64,000 bases of DNA from Zychaea mexicana (GCF_025766255.1 NW_026516809.1:35494-99493); one strand, 5' to 3'. Counted from the stretch's first letter, positions 33,801 through 44,734 are shown. Numbers and translations are program-made. Notes: generated by a model from the letters alone, not told the origin.

Positions 33801-34624
33801 ACTTAATGTGTCCGCAAGCATTCTTGATATGCAGGTTTTGGCTGCTCCTGTATCAATAAGGGTTTCAACTGGATGTCCTTTCAGATGAAAATTTGCGTAT
33901 GCTGCAGTTGAGTCTAGATTTGGCTTCAGTTCCAATATGTTTAGAGATTTATCTTTTCTTCTGCGTACAGCAGTGAAGCTATGTAGGTCTCGTCTAAGTT
34001 TAGGACAAGCCTTGATAAGTTCTCCGATCTTTATTTGGGCTGTTATGTTGGATACATCTTCTACAATATCGTAGTCGATAATTGGTTTCGTTCTAGGCGC
34101 GCGTCGTGGCTTTGGTTTTCTTGCTTCGTCGATGTTGTTCTTCTTTATAGGTTCCTTTCCTTTGCTTGGGGATCTGTCTATTTCCATCGGTCGTTCAACT
34201 GGTCGATCCGTCATCGTTTGGTCATTCCTAGTAGTATCCATTGGTGTAGCCATCTCTCTTGGTATAGCCTGTGGTTGGTTCGTCGGCTCATTGGTTCTTG
34301 AAGATGATGTTCGTTTGTTGATTTCTTGTTCCTGGAATTGTACTCGTCGTTGTCGTTTCTTTGCTGGATCGGGTTTGTCTGCGTGTACAATTTTGTTGAC
34401 TTTTGATCCTGATCTCAGGCTCATACTTCGTCGTTTTTCAGTGTTTTCTAAGCTCAAGGGTCGCTTTTGTACAGTGTATAATTCTTGAGCGTTGTTATAT
34501 TCTCGATGTTGTAGGTCGGATTTGCTTTTGCTTTTGTTTGTTTTTCGGTTCCTTGCGGGTTTGTTATAGTTGGTGGGGGCGTTCAGTTGACCGCGTCTCT
34601 CATGAGCAACTGGCCCTAGTAGTT
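30813..34624 (-). CDS. G1 pol: aspartic protease, reverse transcriptase, RNase H
   Basis: The frame is open from 34694, but its first codon is TTG and it overlaps the gag end, so it is read by a -1 shift at 34628-34622. A basic linker is followed by the protease (TLIDTGAAKTCIS), a Glu/Ser-rich stretch (ESDESDIEEESETESDDS region), a second beta-rich part, and RT with KPYRLAPVE, FRFIADMRGLNK-like (YRFIADMRGLNKSS) and CRYLDDLNVHS (YLDD). RNase H follows with LRVDASKEAFGAALMQ and SSRLETACLVW. The ORF ends after FLSRLPGFGE with an acidic Gln/Thr tail, not with integrase. Confidence 0.93.
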
Positions 34625-34628
34625 TTTT
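34577..34628 (-). promoter_or_regulatory. -1 programmed ribosomal frameshift signal between G1 gag and pol
   Basis: In gag frame the sequence reads CCA AAA AAC TAC TAG: the heptamer A AAA AAC (34628-34622) fits X XXY YYZ exactly, two codons before the gag stop. After a 5-nt spacer a hairpin follows: GGGCCAGTTG (34616-34607) pairs with CAACTG (34589-34584) and, across an AAC bulge, GCCC (34580-34577). Slipping by -1 enters the pol frame. Confidence 0.85.
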
Positions 34629-35887
34629 GGCTTGTTGTATCCTTGAGATTCTTCGTAATACTGGTCGTCGTAGTATTCTTCTTCTGAATGCCAATAATCG
34701 TCAACATCGTCGTAGTAGTCCTCTTGGTATCGATCTTCCAAATGTGCGAAATTGCTGTACACATTGGTTCGGCTATTACTGTTCGGTCGATCTTCTTTTG
34801 GTGTTCTCATGGCAGGTTCCTCGTTCTGGTTGGGTCTTCCGTTCGACTGCCTTTGATCGTGGTCCTTTTGTTGTTGTGGACGTCCGTTGTTATGGCTTTG
34901 TTGCTGTTGATATGGTCGCTGGTTGTTGTTGTAGTAAGGTCGGCGGTCTTGATATGGGCGTTGTTTTTCATTCCCATTTTGTTGGTCATTGTAGTTTTGT
35001 CGTCGACCTGGTTGGTAAGGGTATCGTCTTTCTTGACTTCGAGGTGGATAGCTCGGTCGTCGTCCATTGTAGTTGGCATTGTTTTGCTGAAACCCGTTGT
35101 TTCTTTGTTGTGATCTGATAGCAATTCGTGCTGCTGTTGCAGGGGAGTATCCTGCCTCAACCAGTTGTTCGATCTTTTCATCCAAGATTTGATCTTCTTC
35201 CGTGTCTAGTTGGTTGTGGGGTTCACCCATTACGGCGAGCGTCTGGCCGTCTCTTCGTCTTTGGTTTACTCTGCGAATGCTTCCGTTGTCTCTTTCAGCA
35301 TTCCAGTATCCTTCAGCGTATTGAAGTACCAATTCGTGCGTCAATGCGCGGCTTCTAATGCAATGCTTTCTGATCTCGGGTAGTAATCCAGCTTTGAATC
35401 GAGATTGTACTTGGCTTGCTTCCGTGATGCCAGCTTCATGAGCTGCTTCGCGTAGTCTTCCGAGGAAGGATCTGGGGCTTTCATCGATCTTTTGCATTAT
35501 GGTGTAGAAGTGTTCGCGGAATCGTTGGATGTCATATTCAGTTACGTAGTTGTCTTCGAGCAAATCTAATGCTGCTGTAACTGTGACGGGGGAGTTGTTC
35601 TCATCTCTCTCTTCCTGTAATTCAGGCAAGACTTGAGTTTGATAATAGGTTAAAGCCGGTCCTTGCAATACTCCTTGCAATATTTCTAGTCGTCTTGTCT
35701 CTGATTGAGCGCCTGTGACGAGTATGTAAGAAGTAAACGCACGACGAAATGTGCGGAAACTCTCATGCTCGAATCCACTGTAAGTCAGCCAATGAGGGGG
35801 CATGGAAGAGCGTGTGCTGTCGTCCAACAGAGTAAGTTCGTCTCGCATGTTGTTTGTTTGGAAAGCTCCTGGCATGTATTTTTGCAT
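34616..35887 (-). CDS. G1 gag
   Basis: 423 residues from ATG 35887. The N-terminal two thirds resembles a retrotransposon capsid (FRRAFTSYILVTGA, LQGPALTYYQTQ, LEDNYVTEYDIQRFREHFY, SPRSFLGRLREAAHEAG). The C-terminal third is rich in Arg, Asn, Gln, Tyr and Pro (YPYQPGRRQNYNDQQ and similar), a likely nucleic-acid-binding tail. No CCHC knuckle is present, which is unusual but known in some Ty3 elements. It ends at TAG 34618-34616, within the frameshift region. Confidence 0.9.
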   Translation of the reverse strand: MQKYMPGAFQTNNMRDELTLLDDSTRSSMPPHWLTYSGFEHESFRTFRRAFTSYILVTGAQSETRRLEILQGVLQGPALTYYQTQVLPELQEERDENNSPVTVTAALDLLEDNYVTEYDIQRFREHFYTIMQKIDESPRSFLGRLREAAHEAGITEASQVQSRFKAGLLPEIRKHCIRSRALTHELVLQYAEGYWNAERDNGSIRRVNQRRRDGQTLAVMGEPHNQLDTEEDQILDEKIEQLVEAGYSPATAARIAIRSQQRNNGFQQNNANYNGRRPSYPPRSQERRYPYQPGRRQNYNDQQNGNEKQRPYQDRRPYYNNNQRPYQQQQSHNNGRPQQQKDHDQRQSNGRPNQNEEPAMRTPKEDRPNSNSRTNVYSNFAHLEDRYQEDYYDDVDDYWHSEEEYYDDQYYEESQGYNKPKNY

Positions 35888-36029
35888 CTTGACTTGTCTT
35901 CTTGTCCTTGATAGATATCCGATCGGGCAGGTAGTTCTTGTCCTTGTGATTGTTTCGCGGGAATGCCTTGAAGTAGGATGTTCTTGAGATCGTTATCCTT
36001 GGTAATTGTCTTGTTTTGTGCTTGTTATC

Positions 36030-36049
36030 CCTCTAGTGAGCACCAGATG
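36030..36049 (-). other. candidate tRNA primer-binding site of G1
   Basis: Directly inside the 5' LTR (element sense) lies catc then TGGTGCTCACTAGAGGG. It begins TGG as expected for pairing with a tRNA CCA end. Which tRNA it fits could not be decided. The core CTGGTGCTCACTA recurs inside the LTR (about 36112-36124). Confidence 0.5.
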
Positions 36050-36915
36050 TGTTACGGTGAATTTGGGGTATTCCAGGTAGTTGCGTAACGGTTTATGTGT
36101 ATGTTTTGTAGTGAGCACCAGTAATAATATCGTTTATTACAGACGGGTTGTGAAGTGATATGAGTGTAAAGTAAGGTAAAAATGTGTATGGGTTATGTCC
36201 AAGGTTGTAAATAGTAGGGAGCTGTTGTCTTGATTAAGCTCAGTGAGTAGAAATGAGGATCAGGGATGTTACGTCTGTCCAAAATGAATGAGAAATAAGG
36301 ATCAGGAATGTTACGTCTGTCCAAGTAAATGAGAAATAAGAGCAGGAATGTTACGTCTGGTCTTAATATAAGAGTTTATTTAGCTTCAGTTATGAGCAAT
36401 AAACAATATGTAAGATAAAACAAGCCGTGTTTAGGTCTTGAGTGATTGAAAACAACACTTGAAAAGTTAAGTCAAAAGTGGGAGGTAGAAATTCAATGTC
36501 TTTATTCAAATAAAAATGATGGGGTATTTATATCTTTCTGGTTATTTAATAATGTCTAAGATAATTCATGCTGCGGTTGCTGCGGTTGCTGCGGTTGCTG
36601 CGGTTGCTGCGCAACGCCAATGCTGCGGTAACTTGCTGTTACTGCGGATGCTGCGGTAGTTGTTGTTACTGCGGTAGTTGTTGTTACTGCGGATGCTGCG
36701 GTAATGCTCTTATTCAACAAGCTGTTCATCGAATCTTTACAAGGTAAAGGGTTCGTTCTAATTATAGTTGTTCCTTTTGATAATTTGGGGGTGCAAGAGA
36801 GTTGTAGAGTTGCTGCGGTTGCTGCGGTAGTTACGTATTGTATTCTGATTGCCGCTTGGTGTGTGGTTCTTTTGTATGTTTGGTTTATTTGTTATGGGTG
36901 GTTCTCGGGGTAACA
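36050..36915 (-). repeat. G1 5' LTR (element orientation)
   Basis: 866-bp copy matching 26634-27499, ending ...ggggtaaca and followed by the ATAC duplication at 36916-36919. Confidence 0.95.
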
Positions 36916-37197
36916 ATACATAAGGCTCAAGGTCAAACCCTTTCGCATGTTGGCATCTGGCTTCAAGAAGACGTTTTTACGCATGGCTAGCTCTATGTTG
37001 CTTTTTCAAGAGCAACAAATCCTAATAACATTCGTGTTGCCATCGATCTGTCAGGGTCTGGATCACCACAAACCACCAACATCGTATACCAAGAAGTCCT
37101 CTTGCATCCGCCGGCCTCTGTTCCTGAACAAGCCAAAAATTCACCACCAACCTCTCCCACTACAACAATCACCGCATCTCCACCTCCATCACCCTAA
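36916..37197 (+). pseudogene. C-terminal end of Helitron 1 helicase
   Basis: Continues the helicase after G1: IHKAQGQTLSHVGIWLQ, then an in-frame TAG after FTHG, then LYVAFSRATNPNNIRVAID, the late SF1 helicase motifs, and a Pro/Thr-rich tail to the stop near 37197. Confidence 0.85.
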
Positions 37198-38275
37198 ACC
37201 CTTTTCTGCTCTTTTTCTTTTTGCTTTCTTCTAAACTCTTGTTTTAACTTAATATCGTTTAACGTACAATAGAATATTCTTACCTTTTCGCAGTATTTTT
37301 TTGTAAGTAGATCTGCTGCGAAACAATAAGATATAGAACTGCGCGAAACTGCCGTCACCTTTCAGCTAATTACAACAAGCAGCAATAATCTACCACGATG
37401 TTCAAATGAAAGCAGACACATTGATGAACTTTCAAAAATATGTAAGAGCTGTCGATAGCAACAAATAAGTTATACTCATATTAACAGTGAAAATACCAGT
37501 CAAAAGTTACTCTGTCATTCCTTTTAAATTTGACAAACCAATGTGCAGTAGGGTTTCGTGTCATAGCAACAATGATAACGTTTAGGGTTATATGTAGTCA
37601 TAGCAATCAATAAGCTCGCGAAGCGAGCAGTTTCGGGTTTAGACACTGTGCGAAAAACGAATTATCAAGTTCTTTAAAAACAGCTTGATAATTACCTGGC
37701 AAGGGGCCAGATTGAATAAAAAAACTGATATGTACCCTATGGCACCTCCAGCTGCCACATTCGGTAGTTCTGTGCAGAAATTTACAAAGCAACCTGGTAT
37801 GCAATTGGGAAAAAAAAATTTGATGCATGAAATCATATAGTGGATGTCACTGCATCCTTTGTAAAGGCATTAGCTTCCTCAAGATAGTCCCCCTCAAAAA
37901 GATAGTCCCCCTCAAAAATATTTCTTCATACACAGTCCCTTCATCATCCTTTTCTGGGGGATGAGAATTGCCATGCATCAATACTACGCGGCTATGCAAT
38001 GACCATATATGATTTTAATCTATCTCCTTAATTTTTTGCATATACACAAACTGTGGAGACAAAGCAAAAAAGCAACTGGATCCCCTGATGCATTATTGTC
38101 AGTGCATAATGTCAAAGATAGCAAACCCACATAAGGAAAAGTGCAGGACAATGACTATAGTAGCAACTAGAAAAAATACTAGGGAAAACTTAAGGGTGCA
38201 CTTGAAAGAATATAAGCGGTTCAGTGCTGGTACTGGCTCCTCGCTCATTTGTCTTCATTTCATTCTTTTTTCATA
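37198..38275. other. non-coding stretch after Helitron 1
   Basis: No convincing gene. It holds a hairpin ttatcaag...cttgataa (10-bp stem, 37660-37693) of the kind clustered at 44595-44734, a palindromic gctcgcgaagcgagc (about 37613-37627), and a short tandem duplication of gatagtccccctcaaaaa (about 37883-37917). Confidence 0.5.
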
Positions 38276-41200
38276 ATGCAGCGTGATCGCAACGAGCCTT
38301 TTGTTGCGTGTCTTTGCACGCGGTGTTCTTCGGCTGGTGGAGGCTATCTAATAGTGAGCCGCAGAATACGCGAATATCACCGAAACCGCGATTTTGACCA
38401 AGCCAGAGACAGGCACTCGCACAATGGTACTTTAACAGAATCGTCTCATAGTATTGAAATGTCATAAGTCTCATTATTATGTGCTGTATATACAGTGAGT
38501 GCTATCGTTGCTGATATTGAGAGCACTTTACCGTAAGAAAATCCATTGTCATCCTCATCACCTCTAGGTGACAATCTCGATATGGATATAGACATGATCG
38601 ATGATTCTCCCTCCTCCCCTGGTATGACGATGATGTGTAAATGCAATAAACATGGGGATAGACGATTTACTATCTTTGAGTAAATAGATACCGTTGCAGG
38701 CCACTGTTTCACACCTTTTTCTGCCGAGGACAATGTGTTCTCGCTTGAAGAAACAGACGATTCCGAGAGAGATCTCGACGATGATCTTGTTGTCAATGCT
38801 GACGATGTTGAGTATCGCGATGATGAAGCCAACATTGGAAATAGCAATATCGAACAAGGTTGGTTTTGCAAAGAACGGTTTTATTGTACGAAATGACAGA
38901 AATTAATGCTTTTTTTCTGAAAAAAAGACACTTACCTTGATCCTCCTCCTCCTCCTCCTACCGTCCCTCAGCTTCATACTTATCCGCATCCATTCATCTT
39001 TGTCATTCTTTTCCTTGTGTTGTTCCAATTACACTTCGTCTCGGAGCATCTGTTGTGCACGATCATTGACTTTTGTATTCTACTGCTAGGTGATCTGCAA
39101 CCCAATGTTTCCATTCCTGGCTCACTTGCAACTCTCCGTCGCCTTACTGGCTTCTCTGCGCTGACCGACCAATTACGCATTTATGTGTGCTGCTCTCGTT
39201 GTCATAGCCTGTACCTTTTATCTGACCCTGACTGCCTGACAACATGCACCAACGATGACATCCGTTATGGTAATTGGTGCGGCAATGCATTGTTCAAGAT
39301 CAGTGGCAATCGAAGGGTTCCCATAAAGGTGTATGCGTACCAACCCTTATCTGCGAGTATCGAGAGGCTTTTTATGCGACCAGGATTTGAAGCAAAGATC
39401 GAGGAATGGCGAGACCGCAGACGAGTTGCGGACACATTTTTTGACATCTTCGATGGTGATATGTGGCGAGAGTTTTGAGACAGTGATGGCAGACCTTTTG
39501 TTGAGCAGCTTCGATCCCTATTGTTGACGTTGAATGTAGACTGGTTCGGCCCATTCCTAAACTCAACATACTCATGCGGTGCCATTTACTTATCTATCAA
39601 CAATCTTCCCCGGTCCGAGCGCTTCAAGACTGAAAATGTCATTCTCGTTGGTGTTATACCGGGCCCACGAGAAGCAAGTACCTCGGACATGAATCATTTT
39701 CTCCGTCCATTAGTTGATGTGAATTGTTGGAATGGTACAATGGCAAATTGATCAGGACGTGTGAGCACCGACAAGGAACATTGGTCCGCTTAGCCTTGCT
39801 CATCAATACTTGTGATATCCCTGCTGCACGTAAAACAAGCGGCTTCACGTCTCATACCAGCCTTTGTGCCTGCCATAAATGCGGTCGTCGATTTAATGTT
39901 TTTCCGGCCACGACCAACATCAATTACTCTGGATTCGACGTCGAAACCTGGGCATTGAGGACGTACGAGGGAAATAGAGCCTGTGCTGAGCAGTGGCTTG
40001 CTGCGCCGACGATGACAGCAAGGCGGTCGCTTGAACGTGAGAATGGTACACGATGGTCCGAGCTGCACCGACTTCACTACTTTGATCCAGTCCATTGCAC
40101 GATCATCGATCCAATGCACAATCTGTTCCTTGGTACAACAAAGCGGATGACCAAAATATGGATCGATCGAGAACTGCTCACAAGAGCCGACTTAGAGCAA
40201 ATGCAAGTACTCGCAAATGACATCGTCCTCCTGCCCAATTATGTTACCTTGAAGCGTAAAATCGAAAGTGGTTTCTCATTTATGACCGCCGACGACTAGA
40301 AATCGTGGTGCATCGTGTACTCGCCTTTAGTGCTCGATGGCCATCTTCCGCGTATGTATCTGCAAAACTGGTTGATATTCGTGGATGCATGTCGTTTGTT
40401 GGTTAAGCCGTCAATAACTATGGACGAAATTGCAAAAGCAAGTACTTTGCTCCAGCAGTTTTGCACCGGTTTTGAGCGACTGTACGGCGCGGAGGAAGTC
40501 ACACCTAACATGCACCTCCACATGCATTTGGATGCAACAGTTGAAGATTTTGGACCCTTGTATGCGTACTGGCTCTTTTCTTTCGAACGATACAACGGGT
40601 ATCTAAAGGAGATTGATACCAACCAGAAGGATGCTTTTGAGGTGACGTTCATGAAGAAGTTCTTACAGAAGACCGGAGCTCGCGATTTTGTCCGATCGTT
40701 TGAAGCCCTCTTCGAAAATCGCCAACACCATTTCAGCTTTCTGAATGCTTTTCTGGACCTTGTGCAGCCGATCCCACAAGCCGTCAATGTTATGCAGCAT
40801 CAGTTCGATGTCCATGCGTTTCTGGCTTTATCGATTGGCGTGTTACAACCAACAGTTTCCAAAGCCCGTGCTAGAAGTTGGATAAAAGCTTTATGTTGCT
40901 GCAGATCACAGGTATGCATGAACTGGGCGATACAGGCTTACTGACGTTAACAAAACCTATCGGATAACTACGCCATAGCGCTTTTCGAGAGCCCTTATCG
41001 TTTAACTTGCTCTACGGACGAGTATATTTACTTTTGCAAAAAAATAGCTCGGGCGTCATTGTTCGAGATGAACAAGGTCTTTGGAACGGGAATAATAAGA
41101 GTTTAATAAAAAGCTTAACGTACCTAAAGTATGTACAATACTGAAAGAAATGACAACGAAGAACAGAATACTTGCGCCCAGGCAATTGTACTTAGGTGGT

Positions 41201-42012
41201 TTGTTTGTTAGATATGCTATAGAATCACTTTTCTGATAATAGAGGAGTAATGTATATACATGTATATGCTAGGAGCATATTATATTTACAATTTTACTTT
41301 ATTGGATATTAAATGTAAGGTGCCTTATCTATTTATGTATATAACATATACAGATGGTAAACAATGTTAGTCATCATAAGGTCAATAGATCAGAAACAGA
41401 ACCGATGTTAGAGCCACTTCTGTCACAGGAAGCGAGCCGCTACCGCCAGACGCATATCCTTTGGACTACGGACGGATAGCATATATGCCTGCTCAACTGT
41501 ATGATTTCTTGTTCGAATTTTACTAAGTAGCATATGGTGTGCCTTTCCGTCGTCATAACCAAGCTGGTGATGGGCAAGGTTTTGTCAGTGATCAATACTG
41601 GAAAATCAAGACGATAACAATGATGGGACAGACTTACTGCAGTACCAAGGCGCGATCGCGACGGGGTGCATATGCGCAGGTTCTCTTCCATGCTGACGAC
41701 CGTGGGGAAGTAATGGCTTGGCCTTGCGAAATCCAGTTTTTCTTTCGCCATAAGCAGCTTGTTCACAGTCAGCAGACCGAGCATATTTTTGCCTACGTCC
41801 GTTGGTATGGCATCCACGGAGACAACGACGACCAACGATTCTCAGACTCTTTTATTGAAACTTGGCGTAGTCAGTTTCGAGCTCCAGCGTGGAAAAGCAT
41901 TCTACCGGTTCATCGTTTGTATGGACAAATCGCTGTCGTAAAACTCGGCGCACAGTCAAGCGCAAACGCGCGAACAGTTGTTATCCCCTTGCCAAAAAAA
42001 ATGTTGGCGTAA
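38276..42012 (+). pseudogene. CACTA/EnSpm-type transposase (tnp2-like), decayed
   Basis: The N-terminus MQRDRNEPFVACLCTRCS carries a Cys pair, then a disordered acidic stretch. The core (39017-40944) has IYVCCSRCHSLYL, WFGPFLNSTYSCGAIYLSI, SLCACHKCGRRFN and IIDPMHNLFLGTTKRM, the last a hallmark of the tnp2/Transposase_21 family. NWLIFVDACRLL, MHLHMHLDATVEDFGPLYAY and the C-terminal beta domain with SGRG-like RSRRGAYAQVLFH (41640-42012) follow. Damage: TGA at 39476, a frameshift near 39725, TAG at 40297 (probably from TGG), and a broken 40950-41430 part. Ends with CACTA repeats were not found. Confidence 0.75.
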
Positions 42013-42372
42013 TCATCCCACTCTTTCCTTTTCCTCTTTTTCTCGTCTTTTTCGTTTTAAAAATTCTTCTTGACATACGCTTTCCATACAAAGTACGATT
42101 ATGATCTGTTTCCAGGGGCTGCGGTTGGGAAGAGCAAGTAGCCTTTTTACCAGCATTTGCAAGTAATCAGTTTAATGGTGCGAATGTGAGTAAGTGTAAG
42201 AAAACAACGCGTGGATAATATGAAAGGTGAAAAGGGAAACCGCGTTTTTTTTAAAGTGGCTGAAAAATAAGTTGTGCCATCAGTACCCCCAATTGCAACA
42301 TCACTGTGTTTGTGCCCACCCCAAACCCATACGGCATACAGCCATGCGACCATTTTATTCTTTTTGTTAATT

Positions 42373-43429
42373 TTAAACATCTTCTACCCAACCGGCCAGC
42401 TTCTCACGAGCGCTGTCAGGCAAGGCAACAGGATCAACACCATCCACTCTCGTCAACTTGTTGGCCTCAGTAGCAGGACTGTTCGCATCTAGATGCTGTA
42501 AAAACAAATTGGCCTGCAAACAGTTTGTCAAAATCTCTGCCAAAGAAGCCACGACGAACCATTCCAAAATACATACCCTTTCATTGCGCCATTGCTGCTT
42601 ACGGACCACAACGCGCTTCCCTACTTCACCAGTGTATTCACTGTCCGTCTCTTCTTCAGACATAAACTCAACTTGGAGTAATGCCTCCCCTCCTGGGTAG
42701 GACGCCTCCAACTGGACCTGATGCCGTCGGAAGACTGCGAGACGTCACTTGAACTTCTACTCAACATATATCATGAGACTAATACTAACAGCATACATAC
42801 TATATCTATTACCATATGACGACGACAATTGCGGCGGTTGATCACTTTTCTTCGTGCTGTACGCTCAGCTGACTGACGATTACTCGTGCACGTATTGTCA
42901 AAGTATGTGTACACCTTTTTGGCCAGTTCATCATACGTGATTTCAAACTGACCGAGGCCTAGTACGTACTCGATGATACTGGCACGAATGCTACGGTTAT
43001 GGGTGCTTCGAATACCTTCGTTCCAACGAAAGCCTTCCTCTTTCAAAACGCTGTGATGATGGCGTATCGCATCCTTTATATAATTATATCAGGATATCAT
43101 GCTAATTACTTCCATTAAGAAGATGTTATCAACTTTCTTACAGAAATATCTGGTGCACGGGTCATTTGCGCGCCTTGGCCATGAGTACTGACCACAGCTA
43201 GGTTATCCGCAACTTGTGTTGCTGCTTGTTGTTGCACCTGCGCCTGTCGAGCAACCACGTTTGCCATAGCCTGCAGTTGGTGCTCTTGCATGGCGCGATG
43301 TGCCTCCAGCGTTCTTATACGATCTTCCATTGCCAACATGGCATTGGCGGAATTTTCCCGCTCAACAGCAGCCCGACGTTCTTCGATGCGTTGCTGTCTG
43401 GTAGCATTGCGTTCTCCTATTGTGGGCAT
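42373..43429 (-). CDS. four-exon gene of unknown function next to the CACTA element
   Basis: Exons 43429-43142, 43073-42813 (or to 42801), 42717-42577 and 42513-42373 are all phase 0 with GT-AG introns; the product is about 276 residues. The N-terminal 85 residues are a Glu/Arg/Gln-rich coiled coil (RQQRIEERRAAVERENS, LEAHRAMQEHQLQAMANVVA). The middle has a helical domain (RASIIEYVLGLGQFEITYDE, LAKKVYTYFDN) ending in a very basic segment (RRKVINRRNCRRHM), likely DNA-binding. The last part is acidic then amphipathic (ANLFLQHLDANS, EKLAGWVEDV). No family was recognised. It converges on the tnp2 pseudogene 360 bp away; as CACTA elements often carry a second DNA-binding protein, it could be that, or a host gene. 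The ORF is intact while tnp2 is not. Confidence 0.65.
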
Positions 43430-44594
43430 CTACACAGTATTTCAGTATACGGCACTCAATAACTATATGGTCAATGCTACTTATTTACGCTTACTATGTA
43501 GTAGTGTGGATTGAAGGTGTGGATAAGGTAAGTTCTATTGGGATTAATTACTTGGGGGACGTTTTTATAGGGATACACAATGATCCTATGTAGGGTGGTG
43601 ATGATGGAGTTGTGGACAGCAGGAACTTGCCTAAATGACTTTTTTTTAGATTGATATATTTTCCCTGACTGCATGAATTGGTTATTCTATCTCTTCTTTT
43701 CCCTTTTTTCTTCTTTTCATACTTCCACGTCGTATTTTATCACCTACCATGAATATTCTTTTTTCTATGGTAAGAATCTATGTAACATGGTCATTTTCTA
43801 TCTTTCACATACTTTCAACTTTGTACCGATGATGTGCTTTCAATCACTAACTGCATTCTTTATGAATCTTCAAGACACCATCACTGAGTAACAAGGAAAC
43901 GGTGTAAGTTCTCTCTCCTCTTTTTACAGTCTTTTCTAATGGTTGAGAGGTTCAGATACTAATAGTCCCTTATATTTTATTTGCCTACGCTTTCAACTAT
44001 CTGAAGCTGTTAGCATTTATATCTTCTTATTCAGAGTCTTTGTTTGCACCTGACTGTTGCCACACAAGTAGCGCTATCTGTAAGTATACTTTCTTTCTAT
44101 CTTCGTTTCTACTTTTTTTCTCTTTATGTATCTCGCCTCTTAGACATTGCTGCTGAGTTCTCCTCTTACGATTTGGCCCTCTTATTTTTGCTAATCGCCT
44201 TGCTATAGATTAGCAATTCTTTGTTGTCATGCCAATGCCGCCCCAACATACCAACCAATATAGCACTTCCCTTTAGAATAGAAATTTTTGCTTAGTTTCA
44301 TCTCTATGGCATGTTTTTATTTGTAATAATCGTCAATCAATTTTTAATAATAAAACCGGTTTCGATCACCCATAACACGTAATTTCACGATCCAAAAAAT
44401 AATTATACAACCAATTGCCTTGCTGCTTTGATCAGTATGCATGTAAAGAAGTATATTAAAATATGCGATGCAGAACTCTGTTGCGAATTTGACTGCACCT
44501 AGTATCCAATCCATATGTAATGTGATATAGAACCCAACCACTACTACATACATGATATCAAAACCCCCCATTTCCACGTACATGTATGAGCAAA
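43430..44594. other. no gene recognised
   Basis: T-rich sequence with short frames (for example 43673-43891) of low information and several pyrimidine tracts. The region next to 43430 may hold the promoter of the preceding minus-strand gene. Confidence 0.45.
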
Positions 44595-44734
44595 TTATCA
44601 AGTGGTGAAAAACAGCTTGATAATAACAATCGAAGCTGTTTCTGCATAATTATCAAGCTGTTCAAAAACAACATGATAACTACATAGCAAGCTATTATCA
44701 AGCTATTATCAAGCTGTTTTTAACCACTTGATAA
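44595..44734. repeat. cluster of palindromic ttatcaag/cttgataa hairpins
   Basis: Three hairpins: 44595-44623, 44650-44679 (one mismatch) and 44695-44734 (with ttatcaag doubled). Each has an 8-bp stem ttatcaag/cttgataa around an A- or T-rich loop. A further copy is at 37660-37693. Confidence 0.8.

Larger units (their letters stand above)
26634..36915 (-). mobile_element. gypsy element G1 (Ty3-type LTR retrotransposon), complete and apparently young
   Basis: Two LTRs of exactly 866 bp (26634-27499 and 36050-36915), with no difference noticed on reading, begin tgttac and end gtaaca. A 4-bp target duplication ATAC flanks the element (26630-26633 and 36916-36919). In minus orientation the order is gag (35887-34616), a -1 shift into protease-RT-RNase H (ends 30813), a 247-nt spacer, integrase (30565-29054) and an extra ORF (28885-28304). 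All frames are open. Integrase after RT places it in the Ty3/gypsy group. Identical LTRs and intact ORFs suggest a recent, possibly active copy. Confidence 0.95.
21770..37197 (+). mobile_element. Helitron 1, split by gypsy element G1
   Basis: Coding sequence for a RepHel protein runs from 21770 to 26633 and resumes at 36916-37197; the middle is the LTR element G1. Joining the flanks with one copy of the ATAC duplication restores the helicase frame (AMTIHKAQGQTL). Outer ends are not fixed: the usual 5' TC and 3' hairpin-CTRR were sought. A loose candidate hairpin (ttcgcag ... ctgcgaa) lies at about 37286-37323. The total without G1 is at least 5.1 kb. Confidence 0.85.

Noticed and set aside
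44595..44734. CRISPR-like array
   Set aside because: The repeats are irregularly spaced palindromes without unique spacers, in a eukaryotic genome.
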